Source: Gottfriedia acidiceleris
Lineage (GTDB): Bacteria > Bacillota > Bacilli > Bacillales > Bacillaceae_G
NCBI RefSeq assembly: GCF_002128425.1
Contig: NZ_NESS01000003.1
Location: 62,001 to 126,000, forward strand
Direction of reading: 5' to 3'
Length of the DNA: 64,000 nucleotides
The notes below the pieces were generated by a model. That model ran no database searches and was not told where the DNA came from. It was given only the letters and a program-made list of their open reading frames with translations. A program made the translations under genes and the position numbers. Every line of letters begins with the position of its first letter. Within the stretch, counting starts at the first letter, position 1. Positions 54,030 to 62,808 of this stretch are shown piece by piece.

Positions 54030-55544
54030 TTATGTGCTTCCTACAAATGTACGTAAAGCTCTTCTTAAAATTTTCCCAGTGCTATTCTTAGGGAGTTCCG
54101 TCAAAATCTCAATTTCTCTAGGATGCTTATACTTCGCTAATCTTTCTTTTGCAAACTCATTAATCTCTTCAACTGATACATTTACATCGTTACAAACGAT
54201 AAACGCCTTGATACTTTCTCCATATTGATCATCTGGAATTCCAATTACAGCTGCTTCAACTACTCTAGGATGCTGATACAGTACCTCTTCAACCTCTCTA
54301 GGATAAACATTATAGCCACCAACTATAATCAAATCTTTTATTCTATCAAGGATATAAAAATAGCCATCTTCGTCCATTTTTGCTAAGTCCCCAGTGTAAA
54401 ACCAACCATCTTTTAAAGAAGTAGATGTCGCCTCTGGCATTTCTAAATAGCCAAGCATTACATTCGGTCCTTGAACAACTAATTCTCCAATTTCACCGTT
54501 AGGAACTTCTTTACCATTCGCATCAACCACTTTATTAATTACATTAGGTATATTTAAGCCTATGGAACCTGGTTTTCTAATACCATTTAAAGGATTAAAC
54601 GCAGTTATAGGAGAAGTTTCTGATAGACCATATCCTTCTAATATTTCGACTTCATATTTCTCTTGGAAGCGATTAAGTAATTCAATAGGCAATGAAGCAC
54701 CACCTGAAATGCATGCCCGAATTGATGAAAAATCTTTTGCTGTAGCATCCTGTAATTGAGACATAAAACTGTACATTGTAGGAACACCTGCAAACAAAGT
54801 AGCTTTTGCTTTTACTATCGTATCTACTACTTCAGTAGGATTAAATTTAGGAACAATTATAATGTGTGCTCCACTTTTAATTGGAGTATTGATACAAACT
54901 GTCATACAAAACACATGAAACATTGGTAATGTCGCGATAATACGATCATATTCAGTGAACTTCACAAGTTCAGCAAATGATTCAGCATTTGAAACCAAAT
55001 TATGATGAGAAAGCATTGCCCCTTTTGGTTGCCCTGTTGTACCTGAAGTATACAGAATAACAGCTAGATCATTTTCATATATAGGCGGTGCAACAAATAC
55101 GTTATTAGAATTTTGTATAAGCTTTTCCCAGCTATTGTCAGATTCAAGTTCTTGCGTGTAAAAAATCATTTCCAAACTATCTAATTGATTAACTACAGAC
55201 GATAAGGTAGATTTTATGGCACTACTAGCGATTACTGCCTTAGCTTTACTGTTTGAAATAATGTATGAAATTTCATTAGTAGTAAAGATTGGATTAATTG
55301 GTACTACTGAGGCACCAGTACGAAGAATCCCATAATACGCAGTGATAAATTCAGGACTGTTCCCAAGTAGCAATGCAATTCGATCACCTTTTCGGATACC
55401 TTTTGTATATAATCCTGATGCAACTTTATCAACCATTGAATCTAGTTCTTTATACGTTACACTCTGATTTAAAAATGTATATGCATATCGATAAGGATAC
55501 TTTTCGGCACTATTTATCAAATTATTATTTAAATTACAACTCAT
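54030..55544 (-). CDS. long-chain acyl-CoA ligase, cluster B
   Basis: A 504-residue AMP-forming ligase with ILYTSGTTGQPKGAMLSHHN, GYGLSETSPITAFNPLNG, YTGDLAKMDEDGYFYILDR and KNSTGKILRR. It is closely similar over its whole length to the cluster A ligase, including the unusual MFHVFCMTVCINTPI segment. ATG at 55544 is chosen, nine bases after AAGGAG. It should activate the fatty acid made by the aldehyde dehydrogenase. Its start is 39 bases after the SCP2 gene. Confidence 0.92.
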   Translation of the reverse strand: MSCNLNNNLINSAEKYPYRYAYTFLNQSVTYKELDSMVDKVASGLYTKGIRKGDRIALLLGNSPEFITAYYGILRTGASVVPINPIFTTNEISYIISNSKAKAVIASSAIKSTLSSVVNQLDSLEMIFYTQELESDNSWEKLIQNSNNVFVAPPIYENDLAVILYTSGTTGQPKGAMLSHHNLVSNAESFAELVKFTEYDRIIATLPMFHVFCMTVCINTPIKSGAHIIIVPKFNPTEVVDTIVKAKATLFAGVPTMYSFMSQLQDATAKDFSSIRACISGGASLPIELLNRFQEKYEVEILEGYGLSETSPITAFNPLNGIRKPGSIGLNIPNVINKVVDANGKEVPNGEIGELVVQGPNVMLGYLEMPEATSTSLKDGWFYTGDLAKMDEDGYFYILDRIKDLIIVGGYNVYPREVEEVLYQHPRVVEAAVIGIPDDQYGESIKAFIVCNDVNVSVEEINEFAKERLAKYKHPREIEILTELPKNSTGKILRRALRTFVGST

Positions 55545-55582
55545 AACCATCGTCTCCTTCTTAGAACTAACTATCAATAGTT

Positions 55583-56008
55583 TTAAACTCCATCAGGAAA
55601 TTCCGATTCAACAAAAGTCGCAGCTTCTACCATGTATTTTGATGCATTCGTATACTTTGCAAGCTTCATAATATTCCCTCGTTCTAATTTTGTTTTACGA
55701 GTCATTAGTGCAGTAGTGGAATCCAATTTTTTGTCTAAAATTTTCTTCCAAACTTGTACATCTCCACTAACGATGTAAGGTACTGACTCAATATCTGCTG
55801 GTTCTGCAACACGTGCTTCACGACATTCACCATGCCATAAGTCTACATAAACTAATCGATCTTCATTTAGTCCAACCGAAGGATCGGCGTTCATTTTCAT
55901 GATTAATGGCCACTCCCATTTTGCACCATATTTCCTGAACATTTCACTTTTATTAAGCTCATCTTTCCACTGCTCTGCCCAATCTTGAGTAAATACTTGT
56001 AATCCCAT
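55583..56008 (-). CDS. SCP2 sterol-binding domain protein
   Basis: A 141-residue stand-alone SCP2-type domain (LIMKMNADPSVGLNEDRLVY, GDVQVWKKILDKKLDSTTAL, LERGNIMKLAKYT). This fold makes a hydrophobic tunnel for lipids or acyl-CoA. In cluster A a related fold is the C-terminal domain of the MBL sulfatase, where it is thought to hold the alkyl chain. A separate chain in cluster B could deliver lipid substrates to the sulfatase or ligase. AGGAGG precedes the ATG. Confidence 0.75.
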   Translation of the reverse strand: MGLQVFTQDWAEQWKDELNKSEMFRKYGAKWEWPLIMKMNADPSVGLNEDRLVYVDLWHGECREARVAEPADIESVPYIVSGDVQVWKKILDKKLDSTTALMTRKTKLERGNIMKLAKYTNASKYMVEAATFVESEFPDGV

Positions 56009-56045
56009 TTTCTACTCCTCCTAATTAAAAGATTCTATTGCTAAC

Positions 56046-56068
56046 CCTCCCTTTAATTAAGGAGGGCT
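56046..56068 (-). terminator. hairpin between cupin and SCP2 genes
   Basis: CCCTCCTTAATT pairs with AATTAAAGGGAGGG. A weak T tail on the minus strand suggests partial termination or a processing site. Confidence 0.4.
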
Positions 56069-56091
56069 TTATTATTTTTCTTATGAATAAA

Positions 56092-56547
56092 TTAATATTT
56101 CGATAGATCCTTAAATTCTAATCCATGTACATCACAATGTTCTTTATACATTTCTAAAGCGGATACCCAGTTTAATTGAAAAAGTGGGTTACCATCAGTA
56201 TCTTGGAATTCTAGTAAGCCATCTAGAATATTAAGTGCGATAACATCTTCCTTACTATGCATTACAGGTTGATGAAGTGATCCTGCTGGTTCAAAAATGA
56301 CATCTCCAGCTTTGGCAATCCATTCTTCCCCTTCATAATTCCATGCGCCTTGAATTGTATAAACAATGACTGTCCCATGGTGATAATGTGGAGGTAGTAC
56401 TGCGCCTTCTGAAGCTTTTATTAAAGCGAAAAATTGACCACTTATTGGATTTACTTTTAATATTTTGATTTCAGCATTTTCAACCCATGGAATCCATGGT
56501 AATTCTTCAGGATTCATGTAAACTGTTTCTAATAATGGATATGACAT
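56092..56547 (-). CDS. cupin protein, 2,4'-dihydroxyacetophenone dioxygenase-like
   Basis: A 151-residue single-cupin protein: GAVLPPHYHHGTVIVYTIQG (metal His residues), WNYEGEEWIAKAGDVIFEP and SLHQPVM. The sequence pattern matches the family named after 2,4'-dihydroxyacetophenone dioxygenase, a non-haem iron enzyme that cleaves C-C bonds. Many family members have unknown substrates. ATG at 56547 follows AGAGGG. In cluster B it might oxidise a sulfatase product; that is inference. Confidence 0.75.
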   Translation of the reverse strand: MSYPLLETVYMNPEELPWIPWVENAEIKILKVNPISGQFFALIKASEGAVLPPHYHHGTVIVYTIQGAWNYEGEEWIAKAGDVIFEPAGSLHQPVMHSKEDVIALNILDGLLEFQDTDGNPLFQLNWVSALEMYKEHCDVHGLEFKDLSKY

Positions 56548-56726
56548 AAAAAATCCCTCTTTCATTTGTTAGTTTTATATTATTTTAACTTTATTTTTGT
56601 AATTTTCTGATAATAAGAAATACGATATAACCTTACTTTTATTGACGAAACGCATTCTATTAATTTTAGAGACCTATAATTAATTAGTTACACCTCCCTA
56701 TTATTCATTGCCTTATAACAAATCGA

Positions 56727-58130
56727 CTATTTTATATTTTGAACACTCGGCATCGTATATAATCCATCTAATAGAATTTGTTTAGGTTCATACAATCTCA
56801 TTACAAGGACAAAGTTGCCTGTAGGTGCAGGAAGCCAATTTGATTCATGCCCTTCCGGTATTGAGTTCTGGATATATAAATCTAGTGAACCATCATTATT
56901 GTATTTAAGTCCTTCTGTACGATCACCAATTGAATAACGATTAATTGGATTGTCTACAAAGAGTTGATCTGGTCCATATAAAGATAACGACCAAAAGCCA
57001 TTTACTGGTAGCATTTGTTTTTTATCGATATGAATAACATATTGGTGATCTCCACTTAGTGGTTTTCCATCACTATCAAATGTAGTACGTGAATATATCG
57101 CTTCGATTGGAAGATGAGAACCTAATCCAAATGCTGCAATTGACGCTCTATTGAGGTAGTTCGTACCGTACGTACCAATATTTTTATTAAAGACGGTCCA
57201 ATGATTGCTCTCTGTACCTACATTTGATAGAGATTTCAGCATAATTTCTCTTGCATCTTTCAGTGCACGTGTTAAACCGGCCATAGTTGCAGAATCGTTA
57301 CTTCCTTGAAATCCTTTATTAGGATCGATTCCAATCAGTTTAAATTGAGATAACATAGACTCATCTCTTGATGGACCTGGAAATAATTTCATCGATCGAG
57401 TCATGATATCAAAGTAGCGTGCTGGATCATTGAAGTCACTTTCTGAAATAGTCGTTTTTAAATCGATTAATGGTTTTGCTTGTTTTTTATTTAAAGGTGC
57501 CAATGTATATTTGTTTTGAATAGCATATACATTTGCTAAATCCTTTTCTTCCTTGACTAATGTACGTCCAAGCAGCCAAACCATATTAGTAGGAGATTGA
57601 ATAACTTTCGTACCCTTTGCAAATTTCCCTTTCCAATTCGGTCCTACAATAACATATTTAGCTGCATTTGTATCTTTCAAACGTGTACCAATGTAACGAA
57701 ATGTGTTTGTATAAGCGTCCAAAAACTGGAATGAAAAATATCTACCTGGCTCTGCTTTTGGAATACTAAAAACTACTGGTCCTTTCGATAAATCCAACCA
57801 AGCTTGTGAATACAATGTATCGTTATTCGGAGCAACAATGTCTCTATCACTTGGATCTGCTAATCTTCTCATATGAGAAAATGTGTTCAAAGGAGTTTTT
57901 TGCATAGCTATTTGCATTGTTTTAACCATGTCTACGAGAGGAAATCCATATAGATATGCCTGGATTCCAATGCTATACGCTAAATTCTCACGATACTGAT
58001 CTTGAGGTGCCACGACAGGATCAATAGTTTGTGTTGCTGTTGAAGGTGTGCCGGCAAATACGCTCCCTGTAAAAATAGACAAGGTGGCTAGCACTCCTAC
58101 TACATTAATTAATAGTTTTTTTCTTTTCAT
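56727..58130 (-). CDS. secreted DUF1254/DUF1214 protein
   Basis: A 467-residue protein with a signal peptide (MKRKKLLINVVGVLATLSIF, cleavage near AGT). An N-terminal DUF1254 domain follows (about 60-190: AYLYGFPLVDMV, APNNDTLYSQAWLDL). The C-terminal DUF1214 domain (about 340-450) holds NGFWSLSLYGPDQLFVDNP, NRYSIGDRTEGLKYNNDGSL and SNWLPAPTGNFVLVMRLY. The function is unknown. It is likely extracytoplasmic and the first gene of cluster B. GGAAAGGGG precedes the ATG. A frameshifted paralogue ends the same cluster. Confidence 0.9.
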   Translation of the reverse strand: MKRKKLLINVVGVLATLSIFTGSVFAGTPSTATQTIDPVVAPQDQYRENLAYSIGIQAYLYGFPLVDMVKTMQIAMQKTPLNTFSHMRRLADPSDRDIVAPNNDTLYSQAWLDLSKGPVVFSIPKAEPGRYFSFQFLDAYTNTFRYIGTRLKDTNAAKYVIVGPNWKGKFAKGTKVIQSPTNMVWLLGRTLVKEEKDLANVYAIQNKYTLAPLNKKQAKPLIDLKTTISESDFNDPARYFDIMTRSMKLFPGPSRDESMLSQFKLIGIDPNKGFQGSNDSATMAGLTRALKDAREIMLKSLSNVGTESNHWTVFNKNIGTYGTNYLNRASIAAFGLGSHLPIEAIYSRTTFDSDGKPLSGDHQYVIHIDKKQMLPVNGFWSLSLYGPDQLFVDNPINRYSIGDRTEGLKYNNDGSLDLYIQNSIPEGHESNWLPAPTGNFVLVMRLYEPKQILLDGLYTMPSVQNIK

Positions 58131-58445
58131 GAAATATAACCCCTTTCCTTAAACGTTCTTATTTTTCCATAAGATGGATAGGATCTACGTAACCATTTTC
58201 TCTCTCAATATCTAATAAAAACAATCACCCCCCTTTATGTTTGAATAATCAGATTATTCGAGTTAATGTTACTACAGCTTTAGTTAATTTAATATATAAT
58301 TATAGTATCGTTAAAGACTATCTAAGTATGGTTAGAAAATATTAAACAATCAAAAAAATAGTTTGCATTTTTCAAAGTATAAACCTCAAAACAAATTCTA
58401 TTACCGTAAAAAAAACAAAAAGCTCAATCATAAGACTGAGCTTCA
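58131..58445. other. intergenic region upstream of cluster B
   Basis: No gene is seen. It should hold the cluster B promoter, but I cannot pick a convincing -35/-10 pair. A terminator (AAGCTCA/TGAGCTT with a T-rich tail on the minus strand) lies at 58420-58441. Confidence 0.45.
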
Positions 58446-58601
58446 CTAATTTGAATTCATTGGCTTAATTGGACTTTTAGAATTCATACAGGGAAGAAAA
58501 AAAGAAGTATTTTGAGCATCAATATGAGGAGAATCAAGTGGAACTAGTCCATATTGAGGAGGTCCATAAGCGAAGTTTGATTCAGTTGAAATAGAAAGAG
58601 T
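58446..58601 (-). pseudogene. short C-terminal coding relic
   Basis: An open stretch of 51 codons without start codon reads STESNFAYGPPQYGLVPLDS, PHIDAQNTSFFLPCMN and a stop, followed at once by a terminator hairpin. Composition is like spore-coat or surface proteins. A family is not recognised. Confidence 0.35.
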
Positions 58602-58747
58602 TTACTTTAAAGTGCAGGAATAATACCAAAAAAACGTTATCCTGATATATTTTTCCTCATAAAAAACTTTATCGGTATAATCCACCTGATTAATAGATTT
58701 AATTCTCTTGCATTCCTAGTTTTAGTTTTTAGGATCTCACATGGAGT

Positions 58748-58792
58748 CAAAAAGTGAGCCTTGCTGCGAATCGAGCAAGGCACTTCTGTTTT
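58748..58792 (-). terminator. terminator of cluster B LysR gene
   Basis: On the minus strand AGTGCCTTGCTC pairs with GCAAGGCTCACT, followed by T5. Confidence 0.75.
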
Positions 58793-58860
58793 TATAAATT
58801 CAACTCAAAAATTTAGACTAATACAAAATTTCGGATTAATCCTAATCCTTTTTTAAACTA

Positions 58861-59742
58861 TTAAAATTCTTCTTGTAAATGCCTTAAAAATTTTTCGGAA
58901 GTAATGGAATATGGGGTATTACGAGAATAAATATACCAAAAAGGATTTGGATAGTATTTTTCGATTTTCAGTGGAATAGCAATTATGTCTCCTTTCAAAA
59001 CAAATGGACTATATTTGGCAAGATCGGATGATAACGTTATAGCTAGTCCTTCTTTAACTGTCCTAGAAATAATATCAATATTTTTAGATAAAAAAGAGAC
59101 ATTTGCATGTTTAAAAAATAAATCAAAAGGGGTTTTTATATGATCAGATTCGTAAAGAATAAAATTTTCATTCTTTAGTAATTCTGGCGTTAGTACACTA
59201 TAATTTGCAAGTGGAGAATCTTGACTAACAAGAACACAAAGACTTCCATCATATAATTTCTCATATACTAAGTCCTGTTCATTTTTTAATTTCTCATCAG
59301 AAATAGTTAGAAAGCCTATATCATATTTACCAGATTTAATATCAACTAAAACATCATCGGGATTATTTTCATGAATGTTAATACTGATATTTGGAAACTT
59401 TTTTTTGAAACTTAACAATTTGTCAAAAATTAAATAAGAAATACTTGGAACACAAGATATATATAATTTCGCATTGAGTTTACTTGTACGATCACTTACA
59501 ATGGTTTTTAACTCTTTATATTTTACGACTATTTCTGAGGCTTTTATGAATACCTCTTTGCCTTCCTCCGTTAAAATCGTCCCCGTCTTGTGGCGTTTAA
59601 ATAATTTTATTCCCCATTCTTTTTCTAATTGTGTAATTGTTTGACTAATTACAGAAGTAGAAATATGAAGATTTTTTGCAGCCTTTGTAATTGATTTTTC
59701 TTTTACAACTTCTACAAGATAGTTTAGTTTTTCAATATACAT
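58861..59742 (-). CDS. LysR-family regulator, cluster B
   Basis: A 293-residue LysR protein with winged helix at 1-60 (SITKAAKNLHISTSVISQ) and a PBP2-type effector domain. It is in the same direction as cluster B, 730 bases upstream of the first gene, and resembles the cluster A LysR. It probably regulates cluster B, though its distance and separate terminator make it an independent unit. AAAGGA precedes the ATG. Confidence 0.88.
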   Translation of the reverse strand: MYIEKLNYLVEVVKEKSITKAAKNLHISTSVISQTITQLEKEWGIKLFKRHKTGTILTEEGKEVFIKASEIVVKYKELKTIVSDRTSKLNAKLYISCVPSISYLIFDKLLSFKKKFPNISINIHENNPDDVLVDIKSGKYDIGFLTISDEKLKNEQDLVYEKLYDGSLCVLVSQDSPLANYSVLTPELLKNENFILYESDHIKTPFDLFFKHANVSFLSKNIDIISRTVKEGLAITLSSDLAKYSPFVLKGDIIAIPLKIEKYYPNPFWYIYSRNTPYSITSEKFLRHLQEEF

Positions 59743-59889
59743 TTTTATTTTCCTTTAAAATTATGACATATTGTATTTATAATCCATTATACTAAATTCT
59801 GTCTTTGTTTGAGCTTTTTGTTTTAACTATTAATTTCGCCTTAAAAATCAAGATAATGTATATTTGAGTAGTATATACTTGGAAGAAAT

Positions 59890-60015
59890 GTGATTAAAGT
59901 TAAGCTATGTCCAAAAGAAAAAAGCCCTGCCTTATTAGTGAAACAATATATTCAGCGACAAAGCCAATATGATAAAAATATTCTATTAACATTCGAAAAG
60001 GATCTCAAAATATAG
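59890..60015 (+). CDS. possible 41-residue peptide
   Basis: A GTG at 59890 with GGAAG near it opens MIKVKLCPKEKSPALLVKQY then IQRQSQYDKNILLTFEKDLK and a stop. The composition is coding-like. It reaches into the GGATCTC/GAGATCC terminator. It may equally be a relic of a longer protein; no family is recognised. Confidence 0.3.
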   Translation: MIKVKLCPKEKSPALLVKQYIQRQSQYDKNILLTFEKDLKI

Positions 60016-60025
60016 AGATCCTTTT
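59996..60025 (-). terminator. terminator of the gerA relic
   Basis: AAAAGGATCTC pairs perfectly with GAGATCCTTTT across an 8-base loop. Confidence 0.75.
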
Positions 60026-60037
60026 AATATTTAACAC

Positions 60038-60768
60038 TTATTCATCATCATGAGGATACTTGTGTGGACTATTAGTCAATTTCTTTAAATCTCCACGATA
60101 AAATACATCTTTGAATTCTTGTGGTCGAAACGGTATGATAGGAGCTAAAAAAGGAACACCGACAGATCGTAAGCTGGCCATGTATATAAATAACAAGACG
60201 AGTCCGATTCCCATCGCAGTTAATCCTAAGAAACTACCGATGATTAAAAATAGAAATCTTAATGTGAATATAGAGTTAAATATTCCTCCAGTGGTAAATA
60301 GTAAACTCAATAGAAATGTAGCCCCTACAATAATCAAACTAAGAGAATGGATTAGGTCTGCATCTACGGCTGTCGTGCTTATAACCATTGTTCCAATCAA
60401 CGAAGCTAAAATAATTAAATCGCTTTGAATTCGAAATGATGCTATACCTAATATGTATAAAACAAGTATTAGTAGGAAAACTTCGAAAAAAAATGGAAGA
60501 ATTGTACTTGATTGAGTAAAATACTTTTTGGTAAATTCTGCTGAAAACCAATTCTCATGAAAATTAGAGATAGCAACATATATTCCCGGTAAACAGATAG
60601 TTAGAAAGTAACAAAAGAATAAGATCAATCTGTTAGTGAGACTACCGTTTTTTGTGTAATATTCATTCGGAAGAGCCATATACTGAACAAATAATGCAGG
60701 CACAACTACTGCTTGTGGAGTTCCATTCACCAGAACTGCAATTCGTCCTTCATATTGGTCATCGAATT
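60038..60768 (-). pseudogene. GerA-family spore germination protein, C-terminal half
   Basis: The frame opens at a junction (DDQYEGRIAVLVNGTPQAVV) that aligns to the middle of GerA A-subunits (EGRVAILVDGTP), then continues intact through five helices to LRSVGVPFLAPIIPF, KDVFYRGDLKKL and SPHKYPHDDE. About 250 N-terminal residues are missing. Upstream sequence is a DUF4304 gene instead. It is a deletion product. Together with the relic at 7 kb it marks two lost germination operons. Confidence 0.8.
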
Positions 60769-61089
60769 TAGCTTATACCATTCATGAGAGCGATTAGCTA
60801 AATTTGAAATGTTCAACTGATAAATCGAATCATTTAAAACGGGAAATTTAGGTACTCTCTTCATAAAATAAATACCAAATAAACTTTCTAAAAAGATACC
60901 TGATCTTAAAGTAAAAGACACATCATCAGCCTCTTTCCAGTTATCATAAATTTTAACAACATACGAAAAGTCCGTATTTCTTTTAGCAAATGTGTCTCCT
61001 CTCTTTTTAAACCCATTCGAAATGAATTGCGGTCCTATTATTTCATTAATAATTTTTCTATAAGTCTTCTCCAATTGTTTCACCCCCAC
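60727..61089 (-). pseudogene. DUF4304 protein, C-terminally truncated
   Basis: The reading LEKTYRKIINEIIGPQFISN, GFKKRGDTFAKRNTDFSYVV and DDVSFTLRSGIFLESLFGIY is the N-terminal two thirds of a DUF4304 protein. At about residue 108 (HEWYKLNS) the frame enters the gerA relic and ends with 12 unrelated residues. GTG at 61089, or the TTG at 61074 behind GGGGGTG, would start it. DUF4304 proteins are often immunity-like partners in toxin loci, but no toxin is nearby. Confidence 0.65.
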
Positions 61090-61359
61090 ATCATCTTGTT
61101 TTATTTCATTACACCAAATTAGTCAGCATCCTTTTTTAAATAAATAAAAAATAATCATGTAACTAATTTAGTTAGTGACCAGCTAAGATTCCAAGTAAAA
61201 CCGAAATGTTTTAATCTTAATTTAGTAAGCAATGGACAAGCACAAATTTTTATTATTCTTTGTCGATTATGATGAGTTACAGATATTTGAATATGTAAAT
61301 TGAAAAAAGTGAATCTTAATAATTACACCCTACCTCCAAAAATTATTGGAGGTGCAATT

Positions 61360-62474
61360 ATGTCACTAAAAAAGTAGGTAATTCTTGGGCTTTCCGAATC
61401 GATGCTGGTACTGATCAAAAAACTGGTAAACGTAAACAAGTTTATCGTAGTGGTTTTAACACGCGTCGTGAAGCACAAGAAGAAATGATCAAGCTTAAAA
61501 ATGAAATTGCAGAAGGAAATTTCATTGAACCTACGAAAGAACTATTTAAAGACTTCATTACAAACTGGGTCAATTCGACCTACAAAAGTGAGGTTCAAAT
61601 AACCAGTTTTGAAAAGGCTCAAACAATACTTCGTGTCCATATAGTTCCTTATTTTCAATCAACACCTTTAGCAAAAATCACTACTTATGACATTGATCAG
61701 TTTTATGCTGCAAAATTAAATGAAGCTTTATCAAATGCCTATGTAAAAATTATGCACAATATTTTATCTAAAGCGTTTCAGAAGGCATTGCAGTGGGAAT
61801 TGATAAAAACAAATCCGGTAAAAGAATCTACACCTCCAAGAATTTCTAAGACAAAAAAACAAACTTGGACTGTTGATGAAGCAAAACTTTTTTTAGAAGT
61901 TTGCGCACGTGATAATTATTTAATCCCATTTCAATTAGCCATTTTTACTGGAATGCGTCGTGGTGAAATTTTAGCTCTTAGATGGCGTAACGTTGATCTA
62001 GTAAAAGGTGTTATTTACGTTGAAGAAAACTTAGTACGATCTAAAAATAAAGGTCTTCTTGTAAAAGAGCTAAAAACAGACCATTCACTTCGAGAAATCT
62101 TTATATCCGATAGCGTCATTAAATCATTACAAGAGCATAAAACCTCCCAGAATCAAATGAAGTCAAAAGTAAAAACCTTTAAAGATCTTGATTTAGTTGT
62201 TTGTGCAAAGAATGGAAATTACCTAGAGCCTAGAAATTTAATTCGTAAATTTAAACAACTCACTCGAGAAGCGAATATTCCTGTTATTCCTTTTCATAAT
62301 TTGCGCCACACTCACGCCACAATTTTAATGAGAATGGGCGAGAATCCTAAAATTGTTAGCGAAAGATTAGGTCATTCAAGAGTTGAAACAACACTTGGTA
62401 TTTACTCACATTCCAATGAAGAAATGCAGAAGAATACAGCTGATCGATTTGATAAGAAATTTGGTTTAAATTAA
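61360..62474 (+). pseudogene. tyrosine integrase with N-terminal frameshift
   Basis: A GGAGG site and ATG at 61360 open MSLKK, then a stop. Losing or gaining one base in the A6 run (61368-61373) restores VGNSWAFRIDAGTDQKTGKR and the arm-binding AP2-like domain. The rest is intact: SAM-like core-binding domain (about 55-150 of the 61485 frame), GMRRGEIL (Arg), HNLRHTHAT (His-x2-Arg) and LGIYSHS (Tyr). From an internal ATG at 61485 a 329-residue protein without the first domain could still be made. It sits 129 bases from tRNA-Val, the usual integrase/target layout. Confidence 0.8.
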
Positions 62475-62556
62475 TGTGCTCGTGAAGTTTATGTGCAGTC
62501 TTTGTGCAATGAATAATATTCATTACAATAAATGGAATTAAATGAATATATAGAAA

Positions 62557-62592
62557 AAGCCCAAACCCTTGTTATACTTAGGTTTGAGCTTC
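62557..62592 (-). terminator. terminator of tRNA-Val / integrase
   Basis: GCTCAAACC pairs with GGTTTGGGC across a 14-base loop with T5 on the minus strand. It ends the tRNA transcript and may stop the integrase transcript as well. Confidence 0.75.
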
Positions 62593-62602
62593 CTTAATTG
62601 TA

Positions 62603-62675
62603 TGATCCCAACTGGACTTGAACCAGCGACCCCTACCCTGTCAAGGTAGTGCTCTCCCAGCTGAGCTATGGAATC
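62603..62675 (-). tRNA. tRNA-Val (anticodon GAC)
   Basis: 73 bases fold into a complete cloverleaf: acceptor GATTCCA/TGGGATC, D-arm GCTC-GAGC, anticodon arm CTACC-TTGACAG-GGTAG with anticodon GAC, and T-arm GCTGG-TTCAAGT-CCAGT, plus discriminator A. No CCA is encoded. The 3' end faces the integrase gene. Confidence 0.95.
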
Positions 62676-62808
62676 GTATTATATTTGAGAGACAATTCTC
62701 TCTAATTAATTCTATTATACTGTTTTGTCTAACACTCTTCAACCAATATTTAACAAAAAATTTTGAATATAAGTCCACTAGAATGTAGTTTTCAATCTTG
62801 AAAAATGC

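Noticed and set aside
54030-55544. Ligase as part of a non-ribosomal peptide synthetase
   Set aside because: Single-domain length, beta-oxidation neighbours and acyl-CoA ligase motifs argue against it.
7879-59742. The island as a prophage
   Set aside because: No capsid, portal, terminase or lysis genes are present; only one integrase, outside the catabolic clusters.
62603-62630. Direct repeat of the tRNA-Val 3' end as attachment site elsewhere in the window
   Set aside because: I looked for the 3' half of the tRNA to the left of the integrase and could not find a copy, so no att site is claimed.
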